Source: JBNKZU01 sp050301795 (GTDB lineage: Bacteria; Pseudomonadota; Gammaproteobacteria; Thiohalomonadales; Thiohalomonadaceae). From it: a stretch of DNA of 64,000 nt. The position numbers and the translations under genes were made by a program. The notes beneath the pieces were generated by a model. The model saw only the letters and a list, made by a program, of their open reading frames with translations. It was not told where the DNA came from and did not search any database. Below, one piece after another: positions 16,606 through 24,744 of this stretch. The first letter of the stretch is position 1, and the number at the start of each line of letters is the position of its first letter. The stretch covers positions 1 to 64,000 of the forward strand of contig JBNKZU010000043.1 in NCBI GenBank assembly GCA_050301795.1, read 5' to 3'.

Positions 16606-17982
16606 CTAGGATGGATTGTTGTTCTGTGCAATCCTCTGGCGCGAAACGAGCTCTTCACTACTTAGACTATTAAGGAATGCAACGATATCCTCAATCTGTT
16701 GGTCATTGAGTTTTCCTCGATTGATACGTTCAAATGCTTGTGTTTTATCTGACCACCGAAGGTAGTTCCCTGAAAGACCAAGCTGAGCACTTGCCATGAT
16801 ACGAACCATATCGGAAAGCTTTTTAACCGAGCCGTTATGGATCCATGGCCCTGTCAGTGCCACATTGCGTAATGAGGGAACCCGCCATACCCCGCGATCA
16901 CTATCCTTATCGGCAGCACCTTTATCCTGAGTGAGATTGAATTTTGCTTCATAGGGGGTTGGGCTTGCCGGGAATATTCGTCTCGGTTCAGTCGAGGGTT
17001 GAAAGAGACTGGCCGTACTGAAGTTTGGCCCTGTATGACAGGCAATGCATCCGATCTTTTCAAATAGTCCCATACCACGGATCTGTTGTTGTGTTAGTGC
17101 ATTTAGATCGCCGCGCACAAACCGATCATAGGCGCTATCAGGTGTGATTAAGGTGCGTTCGTAAGCGGCAATCGCTTCTGCAATTCGTTGAGTTGTAACC
17201 GGCTCTGTATCACCGAAGGCCTTAGCAAATAACGGAATGTAATCTGGTTGTTCGGTGATGCGTTTGATCACCTCAGAGGTTGAAGTCATACCCATTTCAA
17301 TCGGATTAAAGATAGGCCCCAGAGCCTGCTCTTCGAGTGATGCCGCACGGCCATCCCAAAACAGTACCGACTGAAAAGCTGCATTCCAGACAGTTGGGGT
17401 ATTGCGTCCACCGATTTGATGACCGATTCCGGTAGCTGTTGCCTCTCCATCTGCACCTGCGTGTTGATAGAGTGAGTGGCAGGATGCGCAGGAGAGTGAT
17501 CGATCCCGTGATAACGATCTATCGTTAAAAAGTCTTTCTCCTAACGCGACCTTTTCTGGCGTTGTTGGATTCTCTGGTGGTGATGGTGCTTCAAGTGGCA
17601 GTGCTTGCCAGACGTATGATGATTTATAGATCGGTTCTATCGCGGGTGATTGTAGTGTCTCATGCTCCGATTCCAGCCATAGATATCGTGGCGCCTGAGG
17701 TATCGCTTTTTTTACCGGTTCCGTTTCAAGTAGCTCATAGGTTTTAAGAAAGGGATCGATGATATAAGGACGAAAGTTGAGAATAACGATGATCAACATC
17801 AGCTTAAAGGCAAAGGCCAAAATACCTGAGCCGAGTGCGGCAGAGAGGATCCAGCGTTGATGACCAGCAAGCCGCGACATCGGCCCCAGTTCAAAATGAA
17901 CCATTGAAGAGATCACTAACGCAGCAATCATGACCGCAATTGAACCAAAGACAAGAAGCCCGAATATATTGGAAGTCATCAT
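16606..17982 (-). CDS. Membrane-anchored di-heme cytochrome c peroxidase-like protein
   Basis: A 458-residue protein with two N-terminal transmembrane helices (about 5-27 and 47-70). A periplasmic CCP/MauG-type region follows: CASCH (Cys165-His169) is the N-terminal heme site and CIACH (Cys312-His316) the C-terminal one. FWDGRAASLEEQALGPI, NPIEMG and KVPSLRNV-like WRVPSLRNVALTGPW are family motifs. Such enzymes reduce H2O2 with electrons from cytochrome c. Typical CcpA proteins have one cleaved signal peptide; the two-helix anchor is unusual. The gene lies between DUF4242 (50 bp upstream) and the Crp/Fnr gene. MauG-like oxidation chemistry cannot be excluded. Confidence 0.88.
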   Translation of the reverse strand: MMTSNIFGLLVFGSIAVMIAALVISSMVHFELGPMSRLAGHQRWILSAALGSGILAFAFKLMLIIVILNFRPYIIDPFLKTYELLETEPVKKAIPQAPRYLWLESEHETLQSPAIEPIYKSSYVWQALPLEAPSPPENPTTPEKVALGERLFNDRSLSRDRSLSCASCHSLYQHAGADGEATATGIGHQIGGRNTPTVWNAAFQSVLFWDGRAASLEEQALGPIFNPIEMGMTSTSEVIKRITEQPDYIPLFAKAFGDTEPVTTQRIAEAIAAYERTLITPDSAYDRFVRGDLNALTQQQIRGMGLFEKIGCIACHTGPNFSTASLFQPSTEPRRIFPASPTPYEAKFNLTQDKGAADKDSDRGVWRVPSLRNVALTGPWIHNGSVKKLSDMVRIMASAQLGLSGNYLRWSDKTQAFERINRGKLNDQQIEDIVAFLNSLSSEELVSRQRIAQNNNPS

Positions 17983-18032
17983 AAAATCACCATCATCAAT
18001 ACCACAGCGACACGGTCGCTGTGGTTAGATTG

Positions 18033-18338
18033 TTAAGCTGCTGAACGCTGGAAGAAGATATCTCCCGGTGTCGCCGTCGATACCTCGGTAATGGAGTCGA
18101 AAGGTAGTCCTACTTTTTCATGCGCCAGTTGGACGGCAGCTTTATCGGGAGCCATCGTAAAACAGAAGGCGCGCCCCTCTTCCAGTCCAACATGTACCTT
18201 AAGTAAAACAACACCTGCCTCGTCACAAGCCTGTTCGTATGCCGCCAAAAAACCCTCAAAATCGTTGATATCTAGCTGATCCGGAAAGGTTTGTTGTGTG
18301 CGGTCATGGGTGTCGATAAAAAATTTCATTCGATTCAT
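18033..18338 (-). CDS. DUF4242 (SCO4226-like nickel-binding family) protein
   Basis: A 101-residue protein with the DUF4242 pattern: MKFFIDTHDR strand, helix, VLLKVHVGLEEGRAFCFTMAPDKAAVQLAHEKVGLPFDSITEV. The Cys and His in the AFCF and LAHEK segments are the likely metal ligands. A member from Streptomyces binds nickel; the role here is unknown. AGGAG seven bases before ATG 18338 supports the start. It is first in the operon with the di-heme peroxidase and the Crp/Fnr regulator, with a palindrome in the divergent promoter. Confidence 0.8.
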   Translation of the reverse strand: MNRMKFFIDTHDRTQQTFPDQLDINDFEGFLAAYEQACDEAGVVLLKVHVGLEEGRAFCFTMAPDKAAVQLAHEKVGLPFDSITEVSTATPGDIFFQRSAA

Positions 18339-18396
18339 GGCTTACTCCTGTGATTAATAAAGTGTGAGGAGTTAAACTAGCGGTGAATCATCTGAA

Positions 18397-18420
18397 GTTA
18401 TGTAGTAAAAGTTACATAAC
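18397..18420. promoter_or_regulatory. 24-bp palindrome, candidate Crp/Fnr-family site
   Basis: GTTATGTA-N8-TACATAAC: perfect 8-bp arms. Read as half-sites it is TGTAG-N6-TTACA, which matches the N6 spacing of Crp-family sites. A TAGTTT at about 18374-18379 on the minus strand would be a -10, placing the palindrome centre near -41, a class II activator position for the DUF4242-peroxidase-Crp operon. Confidence 0.6.
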
Positions 18421-18474
18421 GAAAAAAATTTCGATAAATGATGTGATTAACGAATCGAAGAGGGGGAGAGGTAG

Positions 18475-18852
18475 ATGCAGGAGACACTATTATGGTCTGC
18501 CGCAGTGATGAGTCTCATCACCTTTTATGTGCATACCTTTATCGGCGGTCCCCGGGTTGCAGAACCGCTGTTGGCCAACACAGATCTTCCTATGGCCTCA
18601 AAGTGGCTGAACTACTATTGCTGGCATATCACCACGATATATCTACTGTTTATGGGTGGTGCTTATGCTTTTGTGGCAGTGTTTCCGGATCGACCAGAGC
18701 TGGTTGTGTTTTTGACCATACTTAACACCGCGCTGTCACTATTAAGTGTTGCGGTCGCTCTTAAAGGAAAGATCAACCCGTTTATGTTTCCATCAACCTC
18801 GTTGTTTGCAGTGGTTTCACTTCTTGGATTGTTAGGTCTGTTAGTGGGTTAA
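18475..18852 (+). CDS. Small four-helix membrane protein
   Basis: A 125-residue inner-membrane protein with about four hydrophobic segments (residues 5-24, 45-67, 77-97, 103-124). GGPRVAEPLL in the first loop and a Trp/His-rich YYCWHITTIYLL stretch at the second helix could bind a cofactor. GGGGGAGAGG before the ATG is a strong ribosome-binding site. It is transcribed divergently from the DUF4242-peroxidase operon and may share the palindrome at 18397-18420. The family is not recognised by name. Confidence 0.75.
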   Translation: MQETLLWSAAVMSLITFYVHTFIGGPRVAEPLLANTDLPMASKWLNYYCWHITTIYLLFMGGAYAFVAVFPDRPELVVFLTILNTALSLLSVAVALKGKINPFMFPSTSLFAVVSLLGLLGLLVG

Positions 18853-18871
18853 CATTTTTTACCGTGCAGGT

Positions 18872-19756
18872 TTAAGGGTTTAAACACTTACCGTGATTAA
18901 TCCTACCGGGAAAGACCTGATCAAGTTTTATGTTTAACGAATTCCATTGTTGCGCCATCGAATTCGCCTGTTGTTGTGTGAGAATCGCACCATACTCCTT
19001 GATGCGACTATCTTTCACTAAGGTGTAGTGGATGGCACTTAGATCAATCTCTTTATCATTTTGATAACTGTTCAACATCGTGACAATGTTATCCTCCGAG
19101 TCATCGACAAAGATGATGGACTGATAGCTTTTTCCGGTTCTGTTTAGTAGGTACTTAAGAGCCTCCCCTTTATTGAGACCACTCGTCATCATGATGCCCT
19201 TCATATAACTCATCTCACGAGTTTGATCTTCAAGGGTAATCATCTTCCGGTAGAGCGGTGCTGATGTACCGTTATAGCCAACGGCCGATGTTGTAAAGTC
19301 GATACCATGACGATTGAGCGCTCTTTCAGTGGGTGCTCTTACGTTTGGAGCACGTGCGGTAAGTGCAATCACCGGGTGTCCACTCTGTTGCCAATGCACG
19401 ATTAATGAGGGCACCTGACGTTCAGTTGGTTTCATTGTGCCTAATGCGTAGAGCAGACCAATGGCATCTTGATAGAGACAAGGAACAACCTCAGAGGCCT
19501 GAGGCTTGATATTGAGTTTTCCTGCTTGCCACTGATACCAAATATCACCACCGAGATCGACATCGCTAGTGAGCAGTGTGTTATCGATGTCAAATACGAT
19601 CAGTGTTTGTTGTGCACCATAGTGTTGTGAGGTGTTGGTCACAATATCGGTGACCTGGCTGAATGATTCAGCATCAATGCGAGTTGTCTTCGCAAAAGCT
19701 GTCGAGATAAAGGATAGAAGCACAATGGAGATAAGAGCGACTACAGTTTTCATCAT
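18872..19756 (-). CDS. Exported DUF2608/HAD-like phosphatase
   Basis: A 294-residue protein with signal peptide (MMKTVVALISIVLLSFISTAFA). FDIDNTLL (Asp56, Asp58) is HAD motif I, ALTARAP is motif II, and IIFVDDSEDNI is motif IV. These are catalytic aspartates of the HAD phosphatase fold, as in the DUF2608 family. AGGAG upstream of ATG 19756. The location is periplasmic; the substrate is unknown. It lies 52 bp after the VOC gene on the same strand. Confidence 0.82.
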   Translation of the reverse strand: MMKTVVALISIVLLSFISTAFAKTTRIDAESFSQVTDIVTNTSQHYGAQQTLIVFDIDNTLLTSDVDLGGDIWYQWQAGKLNIKPQASEVVPCLYQDAIGLLYALGTMKPTERQVPSLIVHWQQSGHPVIALTARAPNVRAPTERALNRHGIDFTTSAVGYNGTSAPLYRKMITLEDQTREMSYMKGIMMTSGLNKGEALKYLLNRTGKSYQSIIFVDDSEDNIVTMLNSYQNDKEIDLSAIHYTLVKDSRIKEYGAILTQQQANSMAQQWNSLNIKLDQVFPGRINHGKCLNP

Positions 19757-19808
19757 TTAACTCCTTTTAATCGCAAGGGAATCATGATCGGTTCATGGCT
19801 TCCCGGAT

Positions 19809-20189
19809 TTATTGTTGATTAGAAATCTCAATCAGATTTCCGTCAGGATCTCTAAAATAGATTGAAAGAATATCTCCCGTTGCCCCGGTTCTTTTGACTG
19901 GGCCTTCGATGATCGTTACCCCTTGCTGGGTGATGGTTCTGATGGCGCTATCGATATCGGTCTCGGTAATAAGGCAGAGGTCAGCCGCGCCTGGGGTTGG
20001 TCGTTTCGCCTTGGGTTCAAACTCATTCTGATATTGATGAAGATTAATCTTTTGTTGCCCAAATTTTAACGCAATTCGACTATCTGCATAAACCTCAGAA
20101 ACCATTCCTAACACCGATGTATAGAATTGAACACTCGCTTCAATATCCTGTACGGTGAGCACGATATGGTCGATATGAGATAACTTCAT
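19809..20189 (-). CDS. VOC-family (glyoxalase/dioxygenase-like) protein
   Basis: A 126-residue protein with two beta-alpha-beta-beta-beta modules. LSHIDHIVLTVQDIEASVQFYTSVLGM gives the first metal His, INLHQ the second, and SIYFRDPDGNLIEIS the C-terminal Glu. Metal ligands look intact. It resembles the STM3117-like virulence-associated VOC subfamily; substrate unknown. It starts 8 bp after ispA and is probably co-transcribed with xseB-ispA. Confidence 0.88.
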   Translation of the reverse strand: MKLSHIDHIVLTVQDIEASVQFYTSVLGMVSEVYADSRIALKFGQQKINLHQYQNEFEPKAKRPTPGAADLCLITETDIDSAIRTITQQGVTIIEGPVKRTGATGDILSIYFRDPDGNLIEISNQQ

Positions 20190-20197
20190 GATAACCC

Positions 20198-21091
20198 TTA
20201 AGAGATTCGAGCCACGATATAGTGTGCCAATGCCCGGAGAGGGTCAGCTTTTTCATTAAATATTTCGAGTGAGGATATCGCCTTGTTATAGAGGTGGATG
20301 GCTTCTTCTTTTGCGCCTTCCAGTCCCATTAACGCAGGGTAGGTCGATTTATCTGATGCACTGTCTGAGCCTTGGGGTTTGCCAAGTTGCTCGGTTTCAC
20401 CTTCGATATCCAGAATATCATCACGGATTTGAAACGCCAGGCCAATGGCATCAGCATAATCATTCAGCGCACGTTTTTGCGCGTCGTTAACCTCAGTTGC
20501 CATTAAGTAACCGAATCGAACCGCTGCTCTGATCAATGCACCTGTTTTGCAACGATGCATCTGTTGTAGCTGCTCCAGTGTCAGTGATTTGCCTTCACCT
20601 TCAATATCGATCACCTGTCCGCCAACCATCCCTTGATGACCGCTGGCGTGGGCAAGCTCAGAGATAAGTGCTAACCGCCGCTCAGCACCGACAAGCAGGG
20701 TTGCATCATTGGCAAGAGTCTCAAACGCAAGTGTTTGTAACGCATCACCGACGAGTATTGCGGTCGCTTCATCAAATTTCTTGTGACATGTCAGTTTATT
20801 GCGGCGTAGATCGTCATCATCCATTGCCGGAAGATCATCATGAACCAGAGAGTAGACATGGATCATCTCCAGTGCTGCCGCTGGCCCATCCAGTCGTTGT
20901 TGGGCAATATCAAAAAGTGCTCCGGTCATATAAACCAGCGCGGGACGAAGACGTTTACCACCATCAAGAGTGCTATAGCGCATGGCATCAGATAGTGTCG
21001 CTGGTATTGCCGAATCCAGAGGTAGGCGCATCTCAAGCGCCTGCTCAAAATGGTTCTGTATAGCAGAGAGATAGTCATTCACTGGAGACAT
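20198..21091 (-). CDS. ispA: Farnesyl diphosphate synthase
   Basis: A 297-residue short-chain prenyl transferase. GGKRLRP, the first Asp-rich motif VHDDLPAMDDDDLRRNKLT (about 84-101) and the second RDDILDIEGE are present, followed by GKPQGSD. It adds two isopentenyl units to make FPP. It is 4 bp after xseB, the classic pair; dxs, the usual third partner, is about 5 kb away on the same strand. Confidence 0.96.
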   Translation of the reverse strand: MSPVNDYLSAIQNHFEQALEMRLPLDSAIPATLSDAMRYSTLDGGKRLRPALVYMTGALFDIAQQRLDGPAAALEMIHVYSLVHDDLPAMDDDDLRRNKLTCHKKFDEATAILVGDALQTLAFETLANDATLLVGAERRLALISELAHASGHQGMVGGQVIDIEGEGKSLTLEQLQQMHRCKTGALIRAAVRFGYLMATEVNDAQKRALNDYADAIGLAFQIRDDILDIEGETEQLGKPQGSDSASDKSTYPALMGLEGAKEEAIHLYNKAISSLEIFNEKADPLRALAHYIVARIS

Positions 21092-21095
21092 CAGA

Positions 21096-21338
21096 CTACT
21101 CTATTTCAGCATCATCAAACGGTACCAGTAACTCCATCTGATTCTGTTTAATCAGCTTCTCTACCCGTTGCTCAGCACTCTTGAGTGATTTCTGACAATG
21201 GCGTGTTAGCTGAATACCACGTTCAAACTCCTTCAGGGAGTCTTCTAATGTCTGTTCGCCGCTTTCAAGATGTTCGACAAGTGTTTCAAGCTCTTCAAGC
21301 GCCTCTTCAAATTTCATCGATTCGACTTTTTTGACCAC
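21096..21338 (-). CDS. xseB: Exodeoxyribonuclease VII small subunit
   Basis: An 80-residue helical protein with the family pattern FEEALEELETLVEHLESGEQTLEDSLKEFERGIQL. It starts with GTG at 21338 preceded by GGAGAG; an ATG at 21317 is the alternative. It binds XseA to form exonuclease VII. It is first in the xseB-ispA-VOC operon. Confidence 0.94.
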   Translation of the reverse strand: MVKKVESMKFEEALEELETLVEHLESGEQTLEDSLKEFERGIQLTRHCQKSLKSAEQRVEKLIKQNQMELLVPFDDAEIE

Positions 21339-21403
21339 AATACTCTCCGGTTATCTGTTGTTCGAATGATAACATCATCCGAAATGGGAGCGAGACAAAC
21401 CTC

Positions 21404-21434
21404 CCACCTGATCAGGTGGAGCATTCTGTATAAT
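21404..21434 (+). promoter_or_regulatory. Palindromic operator (site A) and promoter of the first two-component operon
   Basis: CCACCTGATCAGGTGG (21404-21419) is a perfect 16-bp palindrome. TATAAT lies at 21429-21434, 9 bp after it, with no separate good -35, so the palindrome occupies the -35 region. Related palindromes occur at 25899, 29957 and, degenerate, 28210 and 38604. It probably binds a NarL-type regulator encoded just downstream. Confidence 0.6.
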
Positions 21435-21486
21435 CATGGTGGTAAAGTAAATCAACTCCTTGGGTGTTCGGTTGGGTAATGGTTTG

Positions 21487-23283
21487 ATGTGGAAGCTGTT
21501 TTTCAGAAAAGTCATAACGGGTGTGTTGCTAATCATGCTGACATCGTCTGTTATGGCGACACCACCAGAGCTGTTCGATTCCGCCTATGTGACCATTATC
21601 AATCCTGTCAGTGAAAAAGGGGAGTATCAGGTCGAATTGCCGCATATGTGGCATCGTGAACTTGATGGTCTGTATGGTGAAGTCCTCTACCGTATTCCGT
21701 TTAAACTGGATGCCATTCATGACAAGCAGTGGTGCCTGCTGTTTCCACGTATCAACATGAATCTACAGGCGTGGTTGAACGGATACCTGATTGGTGATGG
21801 TGGCCGCTTTGAAGAGCCGATGAGTCGAAACTGGCAGCGGCCGCTTAATTTCTGTTTCCCCTCAGAGATTCTGATCCAGGGAGAGAATGAGCTAAAGATA
21901 CGGTTAAAAGCAGTCGCAAATCGTTTTGGGCAGCTTTCACAGATCCATCTGGGTAGTCATGATGAGATAGCGCCGATCTATCGCCAATATCAGTTTATCG
22001 ATCAGACTGTCTATGAAATCACAACACTGCTGACCTTTATTCTGTCACTGATCGTTGGTTTTCTGTGGTTGCGAAGACGGCAGAGTCATGCGTGGTTCTG
22101 GTTCTCATTGTCTGCTTTTTTCTGGGGGATGAGTGGGCTGAATGTGATTGTCAGGGATATTCCGGTCTCAACCTTTTTCTGGGAGTGGCTGGTTCAATGC
22201 TCCATTAGCCTGATGCCTTTTTGCATGGTGCTATTTATTCACCGACTACAGAACAGACGCCCCGTCCGGTTTGAGCAGATGATGTCAGTTCTGATGTTTA
22301 TCGCCATCGCTGTGATGTATCTGGTTCCGCCAGAGTACTTCTTTGTTACCGCTGATTTTGTTCATGGCTATGTACTGATGTTGGGAACCTATGTCGTCTG
22401 GCAGGTTGTGGCACACTACCTGAAAACCAGAAGTCGAGAATTTCTGATTATTCTTCTATCTCTCACTCTGATTCTGGTGTTCGCGGTTCACGATATGCTG
22501 GTTCAGATCGGTTTCTTCTCTCCTGGCTCAACATTTTTACTCAATTTCTCAATTCCGGCCTTTCTGCTCATTATCACCGTACTGCTGATTAATCAGTTTG
22601 TGAATGCGCTGAACAGGGTTGAAGAGCTTAATCAGACACTGGAGCAGAGAGCTCGAAAGGCAGAAAAGGAGATCGAGAGTACCTATCGACAGCTTATGGA
22701 TCTGGAAATGGTTGCAGCTATCGGTGAAGAGCGGGAACGAATTATGCGTGATCTGCATGATGATCTAGGCGGGAAACTACTAACACTGGTCTATGAAGCA
22801 AAAGATAACCATCTACAGTCACTCGCACGCTCAACACTTGAAGATATGCGCGAACTTGTCAGAGCCGGACAGGCTGCCCCTATCGATTTTTTAACCTTTC
22901 TGGCGGATCGGCGTGCCGCCATTGTTAGCCAGATCAAAAAGGCTGGTCTGGAGTTTCACTGGATCGTTGACTGTGATCGCACCATCAATCTTTCTGGTGA
23001 GGTAGCAATGCACCTGAAACGTATCCTGAATGAAGCCGTCGTTAATGTGATCAAACATGCCAATGCAACAACCATCGATATCGCATTTATCTGTACGGGT
23101 TCAGATATCCGTATGACCATTGACGATGATGGTATTGGTCTTTTAGGCGGCGAAGAGGATCTCAACGGTATTAATAGCATGAAAAAACGAGCCAGTAGAA
23201 TGGGCGCAGATATCGACTGGCAGACAAATGAGAAAGGTGGTTGCAAAGTGGTACTGGATCTGAAAATGGAGGCGACACAATGA
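21487..23283 (+). CDS. NarL-type sensor histidine kinase with periplasmic domain and 7-TM region
   Basis: A 598-residue kinase. It has a signal peptide or first helix (MWKLFFRKVITGVLLIMLTSSVMA), a periplasmic beta-rich domain (about 25-175), about seven membrane helices (180-375), a coiled coil, then HisKA_3 with His424 in RIMRDLHDDLGGKL and an ATPase with NEAVVNVIKHAN and DDDGIGL. This resembles 7TMR-DISM kinases. ATG 21487 is chosen over TTG 21460; no strong Shine-Dalgarno. It overlaps the response-regulator gene by 4 bp (ATGA), so they form one operon. The stimulus is unknown, possibly an envelope or carbohydrate-like ligand. Confidence 0.88.
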   Translation: MWKLFFRKVITGVLLIMLTSSVMATPPELFDSAYVTIINPVSEKGEYQVELPHMWHRELDGLYGEVLYRIPFKLDAIHDKQWCLLFPRINMNLQAWLNGYLIGDGGRFEEPMSRNWQRPLNFCFPSEILIQGENELKIRLKAVANRFGQLSQIHLGSHDEIAPIYRQYQFIDQTVYEITTLLTFILSLIVGFLWLRRRQSHAWFWFSLSAFFWGMSGLNVIVRDIPVSTFFWEWLVQCSISLMPFCMVLFIHRLQNRRPVRFEQMMSVLMFIAIAVMYLVPPEYFFVTADFVHGYVLMLGTYVVWQVVAHYLKTRSREFLIILLSLTLILVFAVHDMLVQIGFFSPGSTFLLNFSIPAFLLIITVLLINQFVNALNRVEELNQTLEQRARKAEKEIESTYRQLMDLEMVAAIGEERERIMRDLHDDLGGKLLTLVYEAKDNHLQSLARSTLEDMRELVRAGQAAPIDFLTFLADRRAAIVSQIKKAGLEFHWIVDCDRTINLSGEVAMHLKRILNEAVVNVIKHANATTIDIAFICTGSDIRMTIDDDGIGLLGGEEDLNGINSMKKRASRMGADIDWQTNEKGGCKVVLDLKMEATQ

Positions 23284-23915
23284 TTACCAATGTACTGATT
23301 ATGGACGATCTGAAGCCAGCACGGGATTGGCTGGCACAAGCAGTTAGAGAAGCGTTTGACGATGTGGAGATTACCGAAGCGATAGATATTCGCTCAGCAA
23401 GAAAAGCGCTGGCAGACAAAAGATATGATCTGTTTCTGTCCGATCTCGAACTACCCGATGGTAGTGGTATTGATATTGTCCGTGAAGTGAAGAGTCCTGA
23501 TAGCAACATGGTCATCGTTGTTACTACCATCCATGATGAGGACGAATACCTGTTTCCGGCATTAAGAGCCGGAGCACAGGGATATATCCTCAAAGAACAT
23601 GCAGTTGATGAGATTGCTCAGATGCTGCAACAGGCTGTTGCTGGTGAGCCTCCGGTCTCTCCATCGGTTGCCAGAAAGTTGATTGGCTTTTTTCAAAACA
23701 GTGGACAACACAGGGCAGAGACAACGCTGACGACTAGAGAAGAGGAGGTTTTGCAGATCGTTGCCAAAGGATACACATTGGCCGAAGCGGCCAATATGCT
23801 AAGCATCAGTCGCAATACAGCAGCGGGTTATCTAAAGTCGTGCTATAAGAAATTACATGTCACATCCAGAGCAGAAGCGACAGCCGAGGCCATTCGCCTT
23901 GGTATATTAAAATAA
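23280..23915 (+). CDS. NarL/FixJ-family response regulator 1
   Basis: A 211-residue regulator: receiver (1-120) with Asp55 in LFLSDLELPDGSG, acidic pocket DD at 9-10 and the Lys in YILKEHA. The LuxR-type helix-turn-helix is at about 148-205 (LTTREEEVLQIVAKGYTLAEAANMLSISRNTAAGYLKS, given in two parts of the same helix pair). The ATG overlaps the kinase stop; a longer in-frame start at 23241 lies inside the kinase gene and is unlikely. It is paired with the kinase and followed after 19 bp by a second, similar regulator. Confidence 0.92.
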   Translation: MITNVLIMDDLKPARDWLAQAVREAFDDVEITEAIDIRSARKALADKRYDLFLSDLELPDGSGIDIVREVKSPDSNMVIVVTTIHDEDEYLFPALRAGAQGYILKEHAVDEIAQMLQQAVAGEPPVSPSVARKLIGFFQNSGQHRAETTLTTREEEVLQIVAKGYTLAEAANMLSISRNTAAGYLKSCYKKLHVTSRAEATAEAIRLGILK

Positions 23916-23934
23916 TCGTTATGAGGTGAAACAG

Positions 23935-24567
23935 GTGGTGGGTATAAAAACATGCCTGATAGTTGAAGATATTGATAGTACTCTTCAATGGTTGAAGCAG
24001 TGTGTATTGCTGGCACTACCTGAGATCGTCTGCACAACCGCCACAACCTGTGAAACTGCGATACCACTGACTGAATCACAGTCGTTCGATGTCGCCTTAA
24101 TTGATCTCAGTCTGCCGGATGGTAGTGGACTCGATCTGATAAAACAGATCAGAAAAAACAGCTCTGAAACCATCATCACCGTCGTAACCATTCACGATGA
24201 TGATAACCATATCTTCACCGCTCTGAAAAATGGTGCCAATGGCTACCTGCTCAAGGATGTGGCCCAGGAAAAATTTGTTGAACAGATCCAGGGCATTATT
24301 TCAGGAATACCTCCGCTGTCACCAGCGATTGCACTTAAGTTGATTGACTACTTTGCAACACCAGAAGAGGATGCCGAACCTCTGACCAGCAGAGAGCAGG
24401 ATGTCCTGAAGCTGATCGCCAGAGGAATGAGCTCAGGCGACACGGGCGAAGCACTGGGTATTAGCCGCAATACGGTTCTAAGCTATATCAAAACCATTTA
24501 CCGCAAACTAGGCATCTCCTCCAGAGCCGAAGCCTCGATGGAAGCGCATCGCAGAGGATTGGTATAA
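23935..24567 (+). CDS. NarL/FixJ-family response regulator 2
   Basis: A 210-residue paralogue of the preceding regulator. Receiver Asp57 is in ALIDLSLPDGSG, Lys in YLLKDVA, and a LuxR HTH (LTSREQDVLKLIARG ... ISRNTVLSYIKTIYRK) is at the C-terminus. The start is a GTG; 23935 fits GAGG at 23923-23926 best, with 23926 and 23938 as alternatives. Two tandem regulators behind one kinase suggest either heterodimers or a second kinase input, the nearby gene at 25922 being a candidate. Confidence 0.9.
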   Translation: MVGIKTCLIVEDIDSTLQWLKQCVLLALPEIVCTTATTCETAIPLTESQSFDVALIDLSLPDGSGLDLIKQIRKNSSETIITVVTIHDDDNHIFTALKNGANGYLLKDVAQEKFVEQIQGIISGIPPLSPAIALKLIDYFATPEEDAEPLTSREQDVLKLIARGMSSGDTGEALGISRNTVLSYIKTIYRKLGISSRAEASMEAHRRGLV

Positions 24568-24683
24568 ATAACCTTACCTCTGGATGTGGGGCGCTAGTTA
24601 GTTCAAGCATGATAGGGTACAGAGTTATCAGTCAGCGATGCTCTCTATTCCAGGCAGGCTGGGATCAAGCTTGATAGATAGGG

Positions 24684-24712
24684 TAAAAAAAACGGCTCCA
24701 TAAGGAGCCGTT
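24684..24712 (-). terminator. Intrinsic terminator of the lipoprotein gene
   Basis: On the minus strand AACGGCTCC-TTAT-GGAGCCGTT with T8: a 9-bp perfect stem. The plus side also has a weak A/T flank, so it may serve both converging units. Confidence 0.92.
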
Positions 24713-24744
24713 AGAAAAAACCAGTGGAGACTGGATGCTGCGCG

